Of a stretch of DNA of 64,000 nt, positions 12,786 to 25,700 are shown piece after piece. The notes under the pieces were generated by a model that was not told the origin of the DNA, made no database searches, and saw only the letters and a list, made by a program, of their open reading frames with translations. The DNA lies in NCBI GenBank assembly GCA_051294375.1, contig CM119264.1:11445832-11509831 (forward strand), written 5' to 3'. Source of the stretch: Paraspadella gotoi (taxonomy: Eukaryota; Chaetognatha). A program made the translations under genes and the position numbers. Numbering within the stretch: the first letter of the stretch is position 1; each line of letters begins with the position of its first letter.

Positions 12786-12868
<83 letters not shown>

Positions 12869-14353
12869 AATCAACCACGATAACGACAACTCAAAGTGCA
12901 GCAGCCGCAGGAGAATCCGCGTCGTCGGCGGCGGCGTCTGCAGCTCGGTCTCAATGAGAAAAAATTTCCTTCTTTCCTTCACAATTTTTTTTCCCTCTCT
13001 CTGTCTCTATTCGCGTCTCGGCATCGGGAGTAATTTTCTCCTTTGGTCCAGATGTCATTCATTAATTTTCATTCGCTCCTCGTCGGCCACCAATCATTCG
13101 TTCATCCGTTCGTGAGTTCGTTCATTCGCTCGTTCATTCACGTCACGACCTCCGTCTCACGTGAAGTGAAATGGACTCATGCTGCGAAGTCGCTTCTCCT
13201 TTTTTTAACTTTAGCGAAGGACAAGCGATAATCATTGATCACCACTGATCATAATTTCATTTTATCGATCCTGCGAGCTGTTCGCATATGTCGTTAGTGG
13301 TACGTTAAGTGTTAAGTGTTAACTCAAATATTAGCAAAAAGGACCGAGTAAATTCTGACAAACTTATGTTGACGAGAATGTTTGAGGTCAACTCAGTTCG
13401 CCAAGGTTAACCTTGAAAACCCGTGAACTTTCGGCCACTGACTCTCTCTTAAAACTCTCTCATCCAAATGTCAAAAAGTCCAAAAGCTGAGGTCCTGGTC
13501 AACGATGCCCCGTTTTACTCGTTTCTAGTATTTTTTGAGTCGCTTAGTATTTTTGTCTGTTAACTACCTTAAATTTTCGCCATTTCTTCCGATGACCTTT
13601 TCACTCTACGTACGAATGCGTGGTTTGGCCATTTGTCTTATTTAATGCCGAGCGGTTCGTAGCGCTAGTTGTCAAGACTCCATCGACTCGATTTACTTTG
13701 TTCAGTTTCTCCAGCATCAGTCCTCGTTTAGACGTGACACTCTACAGACTTCTCTTGTCTCGTATCAACCGCTCACTGGCGCGTCTGATGTCAACGAGTG
13801 ACACGCGCGTTGAAACGACCGAGTTAAGTCAGATGCTATTTTCAACGACGCAAACTTCTCGCGCAGCATGACGCCGTCTTTACCACCAACGGGATCGACA
13901 CAAGCTCACGGTCCGTTGCTCACAAATCTCAGAACTTGGGATCTGAAAATAGCACGGAAACTGATGAGTCGCACCGCCTACTCACGGGGAGAGTGTGATG
14001 TTTCTGATGGTGATGGGAGTTGATTTGAGAGGAAGAAAATAAATCAAAATTAGAAAAACTAAAATGGAAAGAAAATCGAAAATTTAAATAATGGAATTGA
14101 AGACTCCTTGTTAACCTGATTTTCCTTCCTAAAACGCAGTGGGCCTTTCATGTTCCTTTTTTTTTCCAAGATCTTTTTCTTTTTATCTTCTCTTTTTTTT
14201 TTCAACTTCTCTTCGTCTCGCTCCACTTTTCTTTTTTCAAAGGCGCCGCCATTCCCGCCTCCTTCGCGATAGAAAAGACATCCTTCTCTCCATCTCGGCT
14301 TTTCATCTTTTTTTCATTTCTTCGTTTCGCATCTCGATTTCCCATCTCTCTCT

Positions 14354-14415
<62 letters not shown>

Positions 14416-15173
14416 ATAATTTCTTCGGTTTTCCTCCTTTCACCTCGTATCTGTTGACCTTCCGTCCTTTTCCGAATTTTCTTTTCCGCCTCTATTTTTT
14501 TTTTATTTTAAAGGGGGTATGGCTAACCGCGCGATTGCAGCTGAATTAGAAGTAGCGATCCTTCTCTACATTCCACTTTAAACTTTGTAATTTTTGTTGT
14601 TGTTAATTTCTGAAAAAAAAAAACATAAACTTAGTAAAAGATTTTCATGAAATTATAAAATTTTTTTGGTTACCTCGGTATCAAAAGCATTTTCAATCTA
14701 CTTCAAAACAGCATGAAATCTCTTCTTCCTCAAAAAAAACCTTTTCGCTTTAGCAGCGGGAAATGTTTACCTCTTTTCCTTCTATATTTTCTTAGCCTCT
14801 CGATCTTTTTTCCTCCTCTAAAATCGACATGGCTTCCCTCTTCTTTTATCTCACAAAAAAAAATTCTCATTCTCTTCTTTTTTTTTCGCTCATTGGCGAC
14901 CTTCATTGCAATGACCTTCCTTCTAGATGTCTTTTTTTTCTTTTTCTTTTTTTCCTTTTTTTTCTACTTTTTACAGTTCTACCTCCTCTTCTTAATCTTC
15001 ATTTCCTTCCCACTTTACTTTTCTCATTCTTCTTCTTCGTCTTCTTCTTTTTTCATCTCTGGCTTCTTCTTTCTCTCTATCTCTTTTCTCGTCTTCTTCT
15101 TCTTCACACTTTTAATCTTCATCTTTCACGCGCCGAGAGTCACGTGGCAAGATTTTCCCGCCGTTGTTGTGAT

Positions 15174-15233
<60 letters not shown>

Positions 15234-16966
15234 CAACCCTCTCTCCCACATCCATCCTTTATCTCTCCCCGTCAATCTTTTATCCTTTTCCCTTTTCTCA
15301 CCATTTTTCTTTCTTGGTTTTCGCACAGAAGAAAAAAAAATTGGGGAGAGAGAAGGCCATATTTTTCTTTCTTTCATTTTTTCGGCGAAGATGAATAATT
15401 TTTTCATCTAATTCTCTGATGATGTTTTTACTGTTTTATTTTGGTCGCCGAATTTGTGAAGGGAGCGACGGAGACGCGAAAGGAGACAAAAGGGACAGAG
15501 ATGGAGATGAAGGAGAGGGAGACAGAGATATCGGTGACGGCAAGGACCATGGAGACAGAAACTGAGTAACTCAGAGTAACTCGGACCCAAAACGTTAAGA
15601 ATATAAAGATAGCAGCGGCGATTGTGAATGATAATGTGAATGTGACGATTAGCATCACGGCAGTAAAAGAGAAAAGGACGACGGCAGAAGCGACGATGGT
15701 AACAAAAGCGAAATCGTTGTGGTTGACGTCAGAAATATCAAATTGACAGGATTGTCATTGGCGGCGGCGACAGAGGCGATGACGATGGCGACGACGACGA
15801 CGACGACGAATCCGACGAATGACGTCGTCTTGGTTTCTCGTCTTTGTTTTTCGATGTTTTTCATGGAGCCGACGATTTTCCTATTTTGACGAAGTTTGTT
15901 TTGGTCGTTTAATCAGGATTTTCTTGAATGGAATCGTTTTATTTTTATTCGAGGGAAAAAAACAAGATGGAAAAATTTGTTTTCGCCAAATTTTTTCCGT
16001 CGGAAGAGAAAGAATTCAATCAGAGAGAGACGGGGGCCCGCCCGCCCGCCCGCCCGTCCGTCCGTCCGCCCTTCCTCGGGTTTGGTTGCCTTTTATTATC
16101 TCCCATTTTCTTCCTTTCATGACGTTTTGCTTACAGCAGATCTTGGCTCTATAATTCACTTTGTCGGTCCGTCTGCCCCACCCCAAAAGCTTATCGGTAT
16201 GACACTTAGATCATGTCGAAACATCAAATTATAAAAAATTATGCAAAAAAAGATGTCCGTCCGTCCGTATGTCCGTCCCCCCTTAGCTTTGAGTATATGG
16301 GGATATTGACTTAATTTTGGATGTGGGTAGGAAAGTGTGTGATTGAGTTGGAAATTAAGTTTCGATGGAATTGTCCGTGTGGAAATGAGTATAAATGGAA
16401 AAAACAAATTTTTCAAATGTTCAAATGTTTCACTAATTTATTATGCTTCTTTTTCTTTTTATATTAAATGTAAATGCAAGATGTATTAATAAATCAAATA
16501 ATTATTCAGTTAATTAATCAATTAGTCAATTAATTAATCAATTATTTATTCAATCAATCAATGAATTAACCAAGTCAATCAATTAATCGTTATCGACATT
16601 ATTATCGTCATCGCCATCATCGTCGTCGTTGCTTTTGTCGTGGTTAATGACAAAAAGACCTAAAACAAACTTGTCGGATTAGTTAATTAATTAATTGACT
16701 AATTAATTAACTTAAATTAATTAATTGAATAATTAATTAATTAATTAATTTACTTGAAATAATACCGCTTAATGAATGTGGGCAGATCCGGTATTGTTTG
16801 CTCAAACTTGTTTCTTAACTTTTTTTATTTCTCTTTCCCTTCTTTTTTTTTCTTTCTTTCTTTCCTTCTTTCTTTTTCTCTTTCTTTCCTTTTTTCTTTC
16901 TCTCTTTCTTTCAATTTTTTTCTTTTTTTCTTTTTTTCTTTCTTTATTTCTTTTTTTTTCTTTTTT

Positions 16967-16998
<32 letters not shown>

Positions 16999-17982
16999 TT
17001 TTTTCTTTTTTTTCTTTTTTTTATTTTAATTTTGTGCTTTTTTATGCTTTCTTTCTTTTTTATATCTGTTTTTCTTTCTTTCTTTCCCTCTTTCGTTCTT
17101 TCTTTTTTTCTTTCTTTCTTTTCACTTCGTTCAATGTTCCCCTTACCACTTTTTTCTTTTTTTTTCTCATTTTCCCTTTAATTTTTTAAATTTCTTTTCA
17201 TTTCTTTCCTCTTATACTAAACCTTAATCTACCTTCGTCTTTTCCTCCATCTTCTTTTTCATTCTTTCCCTTTTCCCGTCCCAATTAGAAATTCCCTTCA
17301 TGGTTCCCCGCTTCGTCTCATGCCAGTTTTCCTTTGACAAGCGACACCAGGACCGGCGAACCTGGGGCGATGGCACCGTCGCGTCGGCGCCGCGGCTTCC
17401 GATGGCGCAGCTGCTGCTATTGCCACGCCTTTGGCACCGCCACTGCAGCAGCCAAAATGTCCCCGATGATCTTCACTCCGACTGGAACACAGCCAGGGGC
17501 AGGACTCTCATTCTNNNNNNNNNNNNNNNNNNNNNNNNNNNNNNNNNNNNNNNNNNNNNTGACACATCTAAACCTCCCAACCGCAACACTCCTCCATCTC
17601 AGTCTCCTCTTCTCACCTTCCTTCTCTCCGACGCGCCATCTGCACGTATCCATGTTCCGCCATTTAATCCTCCCTCGACTCAGATCACCCCTTTCCCTTC
17701 TTTCACCCCATTTTCATTCAACAGACTTTTTTTTCGGAATTTCTTCGGAGCGTTTAACGCGCGGTCGGCAAGATGTCGCTGCGATCGTTCTTTGCTCTCA
17801 TGTTTTTTTTTCATCGGGTCGTCGTCGTCGTCATCGTCGTCGTCCTGGATCCTCTTTTGTCAAATATTTTTTTGCATATTTTTGGTCCCTGAGGAAGCCA
17901 GCCGTTATATTCTCGAGTTCAAAAATTTATGAAACCAATGTTCCATATGGTGTACCATATCAGTGTGAGTGTGCATGTGTGT

Positions 17983-18013
<31 letters not shown>

Positions 18014-18423
18014 AAATTAATTTTATAATAGTGACTGGAAAGAAAGATTAGAATCGGTAAATACTAAATACCTCCGTCCCACCAAAATTTTCCCGCTCCC
18101 GGTAAAATATTTGTATTCAGCTTTGTAAAGAAATTCTTGATCTTTTCTCGGATATTTTCATAGCAAATCTTATTCGATAGTAATAACAATTTTTTTCCTT
18201 AAAACTTTATTATTCAACTAAACATTTAAAGAATCTAGATGCAAATTCGTTTTGTCGAAGACGTGAATGATCTCGATCGCAAAGATGACGAAGGCGAAAA
18301 CGATGACTACAATAATGACAAGGACGACGGGGATGCTGACAGACGAGGCGAGGCGGTGATTTCGACCGAACCTGAACTTGAAAAATATACGATGATTTCA
18401 AATTTTCCTCCTTTTTTATTCTA

Positions 18424-18479
<56 letters not shown>

Positions 18480-18576
18480 CTCTCTCATTCCCCTCGACGA
18501 GACGCTATTAAATCGCTCTGGGAAAAATTTCACATTTTTCGTTTCCCTACCCGGACGTGTTGTGAAAGAAAGAAAT

Positions 18577-18658
<82 letters not shown>

Positions 18659-20630
18659 TCGTTTTCGTCGTCGTGGTCGTCGTCGGCGTCGGCCAATAAA
18701 TCATCAGCGAACGTCCTCGGGCAGCGATCGTCGAATCATTACGATCCATAACTCGACAATCTCCGACCTCCCTTTCCTTTCCTCTCCTTTTCTTTCTTTT
18801 CCTTTNNNNNNNNNNNNNNNNNNNNNNNNNNNNNNNNNNNNNNNNNNNNNNNNNNNNNNNNNNNNNNNNNNNNNNNNNNNNNNNNNNNNNNNNNNNNNNN
18901 NNNNNNNNNNNNNNNNNNNNNNNNNNNNNNNNNNNNNNNNNNNNNNNNNNNNNNNNNNNNNNNNNNNNNNNNNNNNNNNNNNNNNNNNNNNNNNNNNNNN
19001 NNNNNNNNNNNNNNNNNNNNNNNNNNNNNNNNNNNNNNNNNNNNNNNNNNNNNNNNNNNNNNNNNNNNNNNNNNNNNNNNNNNNNNNNNNNNNNNNNNNN
19101 NNNNNNNNNNNNNNNNNNNNNNNNNNNNNNNNNNNNNNNNNNNNNNNNNNNNNNNNNNNNNNNNNNNNNNNNNNNNNNNNNNNNNNNNNNNNNNNNNNNN
19201 NNNNNNNNNNNNNNNNNNNNNNNNNNNNNNNNNNNNNNNNNNNNNNNNNNNNNNNNNNNNNNNNNNNNNNNNNNNNNNNNNNNNNNNNNNNNNNNNNNNN
19301 NNNNNNNNNNNNNNNNNNNNNNNNNNNNNNNNNNNNNNNNNNNNNNNNNNNNNNNNNNNNNNNNNNNNNNNNNNNNNNNNNNNNNNNNNNNNNNNNNNNN
19401 NNNNNNNNNNNNNNNNNNNNNNNNNNNNNNNNNNNNNNNNNNNNNNNNNNNNNNNNNNNNNNNNNNNNNNNNNNNNNNNNNNNNNNNNNNNNNNNNNNNN
19501 NNNNNNNNNNNNNNNNNNNNNNNNNNNNNNNNNNNNNNNNNNNNNNNNNNNNNNNNNNNNNNNNNNNNNNNNNNNNNNNNNNNNNNNNNNNNNNNNNNNN
19601 NNNNNNNNNNNNNNNNNNNNNNNNNNNNNNNNNNNNNNNNNNNNNNNNNNNNNNNNNNNNNNNNNNNNNNNNNNNNNNNAAATTAATTTGAAGAAAACAA
19701 AATATTAAAAATCTTAGCTTATATAAGAATATTGCTCGATCTGGTCAAAGAGTTAAAGAGTCAAAGAGTCCAATAGTTAAATCAAATAGTTTAAAAGCGA
19801 TCAATATGATGGGACCGAACGAACGACCGAAGGACCGACCGACCGACCAAGAAACCGGACGGGCGGACCGACTTCCGGCGAGACCGACGTTCCTCCTCAT
19901 TCATCTTCGTCTCTTTAAAAAAAAATTCCCTCGCTTCTTCAGAGGNNNNNNNNNNNNNNNNNNNNNNNNNNNNNNNNNNNNNNNNNNNNNNNNNNNNNNN
20001 NNNNNNNNNNNNNNNNNNNNNNNNNNNNNNNNNNNNNNNNNNNNNNNNNNNNNNNNNNNNNNNNNNNNNNNNNNNNNNNNNNNNNNNNNNNNNNNNNNNN
20101 NNNNNNNNNNNNNNNNNNNNNNNNNNNNNNNNNNNNNNNNNNNNNNNNNNNNNNNNNNNNNNNNNNNNNNNNNNNNNAAGTAAAAATATGCAGTAAGAGA
20201 GAGAAAGAGACGCAGAGAGAGAGAGAGAGAAAAGAGAAAGACCTTTTTAGTCGTTAAGTCAATATTAGTTTTCTTGGCGTTTTTCGCTATGACAGTCTGA
20301 CGGTGCGTCGGCCAGTTTTAAGATGGCGGGGGTTTAAGGTCTGACCGTCCGTTTTCCGTCTGACTGTCCGTCCGTCCGTGGGTCTTTCTATCCTTCGATT
20401 GCTATTTGGACAGAGGATTACTGATGACAGCCTCTTCACAAGAGAGGATAAGAAAAAAGCGAAAGAGTGTGTCACCCAACTCCACCCTCTTCCCCATCCA
20501 CTCCGACCTCTACCCGTCTCTTCCTCACCCAAAAAAGATGCCCCCTTTCAGCCACTCCCTTCTCCCTTCGCCCGGTCGGTCCCAAGCCAAAGAAGGATTA
20601 GAGCGACATCTCGCCGATCGTCTAACTCAG

Positions 20631-20670
<40 letters not shown>

Positions 20671-22501
20671 TTGCGATCGTGTGAGAGAGAGACACGAGAG
20701 CGTGGCGGGAATATTCTGAATGAGCGAAGCGGACGTGGCGAAGAACCCACGTCGATTGGGCGAAGAGGTATGGCGGCGGTGTGGGAGCCGAAGATTGGTA
20801 TCACACGATACAACGGTTTTCTGCTTGGTCTCTTGCTTAGGCTCGTATCACTGAGTGAACAGTCAGTGACTCAGTGCTTCTCAGGGATGGTGACAAACTG
20901 TGTTGCTTATCGGATACTACGTTATGAGATATTTAAGACTTTGATGAGTATGGCAAGCTGTCACTTTCTCCTCTTCACCGTAGTGGACCGTCTGTGTGAT
21001 CCCTGATGTTTTTTTTCGTAATTCCTAGTGCGGACTAGTAGTATGTGGTATACGTACGTGCGCCTCGCATATAGAAAACAAATAAAATATTTTTCTCCCA
21101 TTCCAATGGTAATCTCTCAGTCTCAACACTTCCTCCCCAAAATTCTGACAAAAAAAACGCCCAATCCAGCTAGATTCAGTCTCGACCGATCTCGATTGGC
21201 GTTCCCTCGACTCAATTGTTATCTCGTATTTCCCTTAAGAAGAAGCACTTCCGACGTACGGCATCTCGCTTTCCAAGCGCCCAAAGCTTTCTTTTTCGCC
21301 GGCACACATGTTCGCGCGTTAAATGCTGAGCGCCGCGATTATTTGCAGCGTTCTCCACGCGGCATGCGCGGCGCCCTTTCGCTCCTGTTTTTTTTCATTT
21401 CGCTAATATGAATGTCTTTTACTTTGCGCCGCGAGTACTCGCGAAAGCAACCTCTATAACGTCACTTTTTGGTCGGTTCAGTCGTCTTGTTTGATCTGAT
21501 GCTGACGTCGGAATGTCTGTCTGTCGGTCTGTCCCCCTTACGTTAAAAATGCATTATAATTTGCTAGATTTCATTTGTTTAGATACGAAAAAGCCTCAAA
21601 TTACGTGACTATAGTGACGCCATTCAGGAAACGGCAAAACTAAAAAGGAATCAAAGAATTTAGAAATTTCGATGCAGGTGCATATCATAAACAAACAGGG
21701 AAAGAGAGTATTGTCATATCATATCATGTCATACACATGAAAATAAAAGTCACTGCGCCGCAACACATTGGAATCACCTGTTCTTGTATTTTTGTTTCTG
21801 TTGATTAATTGTCCCACACGTTCAACTTCGCCATAAACCAGCGAACAGTCGATCTAAGCCTTTCGCCCGAGCAGTTCCATATTGCGACACTCCTTGCCTT
21901 TTCTAAAAAAAGCACCCTCTCGTCCTTAATCTTCCACCCCCCCCCCACTCAGGCCGCCTCTCGCTCCGTTTCTGCCGGTTCACCCCGACGTCCCCCGTCG
22001 AATCCCATTTTTATTTTGTTTTGGATTTTCGCTCGATCTTCTAAAGAAATGCTGGCACGAATTTCTGAGAGCTTTGAAACACCCGATTTTTTTCCCTTTT
22101 ACGTTTCCTCTTTCTCGCCCTCTTGAACAGTTGTTTATACTCCAGAGAAAAATAAAATGTAGGCTTCAGTTTTGGGACAAGGCATGCCGGTTTGGTTTGA
22201 CTTACATGTAAGACCCAATTAGGATATTTTAGGGCATCTCATTTCTAACTCACTCGTGAGCTGATTTGAGGTACTTACCCAAAATAGGAAAAACCGACCT
22301 CTCGTAAAATTATAGAACTTTTAAGCGTAAGCATATGCTATAATCGCTCTGTTACAATTTTTTCAAAAATTAGGTCCACTATTTGAAAGGCTGTTAAATA
22401 TCTTCCAAATTAATTCTGTATGATTATATTTTATTTTTTTTTGGTTTGTTTAGAGGTCAGTTCCCAGTCTATATTATAGCTTATATTCTGGGGAGAGAGA
22501 G

Positions 22502-22533
<32 letters not shown>

Positions 22534-22683
22534 AGAAAGAGAAGAGAGAAGAGATCGCTTTCGATCCACGGGATAAAGACACAAAATGGCTCTTCCACTG
22601 GGGAATATGTTAGAAATTGACGCAATAAACTCATTCGGCGAATAATAAACATTTACTTCAAGACTCATCATCATCATCATCTC

Positions 22684-22719
<36 letters not shown>

Positions 22720-25700
22720 TATCATCATCATCGTTTATCACACATATCAACTCATCAATTCACATCATTCTCTCTTTATCTTCATTATCACTCACATCAA
22801 CAACGATCAACCATATAAAGAACTTTCTTGACTGATGCATCATTCTGTACACTCTTCGCTTCAAACTTATCTACGGATGATCGTGATAATCGTGCTTGCA
22901 GCGAAGGCTCATGGTTTTGCGCCGGATGTTCGATGCTTAAACACACGACTTTCTGGCAAGTGATCATCTCCGAGAGCAGAGAGATTTTGATATAGATTGA
23001 GGTATGAGAGTAAGACGAGATCGACGAGAGCAGAAGATGATAGGCATAGAGTAGAGAGGAGTATATGTGTTATGACGTTAAGAAGAGAGAGNNNNNNNNN
23101 NNNNNNNNNNNNNNNNCTCTCTCTCTCTCCCTCAATCTTTCACTCTCTCTCTCAGATTCACTTGCCGAAGTCATTTTTAAGCATCGAACATCCGGCGCAA
23201 AACCTGAGCCTCCAGGCGATTTACGGTTCATCCCGATTTTACAAGAGAATTACGATGATGATCAGGTCAGTACTAATGATTGTCGTTGTTGTTGTTGTTG
23301 TTGATAATGAAGATAAAGATGATGTTTATGATGTTGATGATGATGATGATAACGATGCAAACCGGACGGAAGCGGAAGGCGAAAGGGGCAGAAGAGAGAC
23401 CGAGAGACGGAGCAATCACAGAGGATACTTCCTAGCGGTAGGTCAGACAGCAGAGCCGCGGACGTAGACGTCTATAAGGGGACGGAGATAAATTGTCGCG
23501 TGTGTTTTGATAAAACGCTCAAACAAAACCATATTTAATAGACTGTCCATGATCAATTTTAAGCACATCGATTGGAATGGAGAAAGCTGGTATGATAAAC
23601 TTTTCAGCTTCATAAGACCCAAATTAATCATAAAAAAAGAGCGCCGAAATCGGATAGTATAGAAATTTGTGGAACAGCCGCGAGGGAACACGACGACCGA
23701 CAGCACTTATGATGACCGGCAAAGATGTTACGCACCAGATAGATCGTATCGCGACGAGAAGAGAACGGACGTAGCACACTATGGATACGCGACGTAAAAA
23801 AAATTATTTTTCTTTATTTGGAAGAAAGGACAATTGGCTGCTATCAGAAGGTGGGAGTTGAGCCGGAATGGAACCTGAGAAAAAGTTTTGTATCGAGTAT
23901 AGAAAAAGATAATGCCGTAATAACAGATCTGGTAATATTACAAACGTGGTTCGGGTTGTGCTACTTCGTCTTATAGTGGGAATGAGCGTTCTAAATTGGA
24001 GGTAAAAAAACCCGCAAAATTAATTCTAAAACGATCGACTTTCAACGAAGGGGATAAACGATGTCGTGGGCCGAACCGCGTACGCGCTGTTGAACCAAAT
24101 TCTTAGCGGGCTTTGGGAATTTTGTTAAAAGAATCGGACCGCCTCCCTCCAGGGAGTGAGGAGACTGTGAAGTCGCTTGAGATTGGCTGATCCCGTGAGG
24201 ATGATCGTGCTTCGGCGAGGACCCTTCTCAGCGACGCGACGCCGAAAGGATGGAGAGGAAAACGCGTGATTTCCCCTGGAAACGGCCTCCTTCAACAGAA
24301 AGTTCGCGGTGAAGCACAGTGAGCGGCGTCGGGAGCGGGTGAAACTCCGGCGACGACCCATAGGCGCGACTAGATGCAGCTGGCGTGCAAACGCGTTACA
24401 GATGCCGAGAGATACACTGTCGTCGATCCCAGCGCGACCCATAGAGGGCCACGTCGCGCGGACCAGATGGGGTTCACTCGGCCATGACTGCACGCCTGTG
24501 GCGACCGAGACGTCGTGACTGACTAGGTTATGTAGATACGTATTGAGAAAAAAATAATAGTAATGATCACGAGGCTATCAAGGCGTTCCGTAAGAAATAT
24601 ATGAAAATGTCATTGAGAATAATGATTACGAAACGAACTGATTTGAAAAATGTGTATGTGAGAAACGCACTCGACATAAATTATCTCTGAGAATCCGCGA
24701 ACACGCTCTATGATGCGCGAAAAAAAAAGAGACATCCCAATTCCCGATGAAGGTGAGAGATGCACGGGCAGAGGGTCTGTGGCCTTCCCATTATGTGGTC
24801 CCAAATATAGAGAGAAATCCGTGTCACGTTCTGATGGCGATTCCGCTTTAAATTTTTTCTCTTTTTTCATTCTATTACTGAAGTGTTTTGAATTCTTGGT
24901 AACCGTTTATTTCTACTTTGATATTAAACGCACGCGAGAATCCTATAAATCGACTCACTACTCGAACACGGGGCTATTTTTCCGTGGCGAAATGCCAAGT
25001 AACAGATTATTTGAGATATCTAGGTAACATTTATTGTCACATGCATCATCAATTGAACTAAGTTTAATGAATAATTGGAGACTTTGAAACATCATTCATC
25101 ATCATTCATCAATCATCATCATCGAATCATCATATCTATATAAATTAAAACGACTTAATGTTCCCGCCGTCGTACCTAAACGTTGCATTTAAGGAAAAAA
25201 ACCGATTCCTTTCCAACAATGCTCCAAAGTTCAGTTAACCTTCAACTAAATAACTGATATGATTAACCATTCATGCAAAATCCACTCATCCAATCACTAC
25301 TTACTATGTGATCCAACAACAACAAACAACAACGCTAACACGAAAGGAATCTAGGTTAGATATACATCTCAAATCCGTTTCTAATGGATAAAAGAAGTAC
25401 CTATATGTTGCTGCAGAACTTTTCAGAATAGAAAAATATGTTTCAAATATTTGTCCATTTTTACTTATACGACCTTACTCATTCTGTTGAGAGTCTCTCT
25501 ATCTCTAGAAAAAATCCCGTTGCTTTCTTATCGTTTTACCCCTGGGGTATAAATTTATTGCTTAAATCATTTATAGTTGCCTTATGGAATTAGATTTAAG
25601 TTAACAAGGTCAAAAAATTTGCAGTTTCAGTCTTTTCATAATTTGTTAAACAAAAAAATAAAACAAACTGGGTGAAATTAACAGAAAATATTATTAGGCC

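Larger units (their letters stand above)
12740..17288. other. IgSF intron(s), low-complexity
   Basis: A GA array follows the donor at once, then CT arrays at 14346-14413 and 15178-15230, purine-rich GAC/GAT stretches at 15.4-15.85 kb, repeat family A copy 3, AATT-rich sequence at 16.5-16.75 kb and a long TTTC tract. Open frames here (Ser/Leu/Phe-rich, RE repeats) are low-complexity translations. A missing exon may lie here, but I cannot place it. Confidence 0.5.
17560..18805. other. Unassigned sequence, low-complexity
   Basis: Contains GA at 17.99-18.01 kb, a CT array at 18428-18476 and a (GAAA)n array at 18562-18656. A GAN-codon-rich patch at 18239-18390 reads as an Asp-rich peptide on + and as a hydrophobic segment on -. 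Neither reading is convincing, because complementary GAC/GTC-rich DNA is open both ways. No gene is called. Confidence 0.5.

Noticed and set aside
14713-15411. A 232-residue Phe/Ser/Leu-rich open frame
   Set aside because: It is a translation of pyrimidine-rich low-complexity DNA with a CT array. Several frames are open at once and none has protein-like composition.
15408-15864. Minus-strand hydrophobic frames that look like transmembrane segments
   Set aside because: The + strand is GAC/GAT/GGAGAC-rich, so its complement gives Val/Ile/Ser/Leu codons by composition alone. There are no splice or family signals.
18239-18390. Minus-strand TM-like segment (SIPVVLVIIVVIVFAFVIFAI) with an upstream acceptor-like TTCAG
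   Set aside because: Tempting as an inverted IgSF transmembrane exon, but the GAN-rich DNA is open on both strands, nothing joins it in phase, and it lies in a suspect assembly region.
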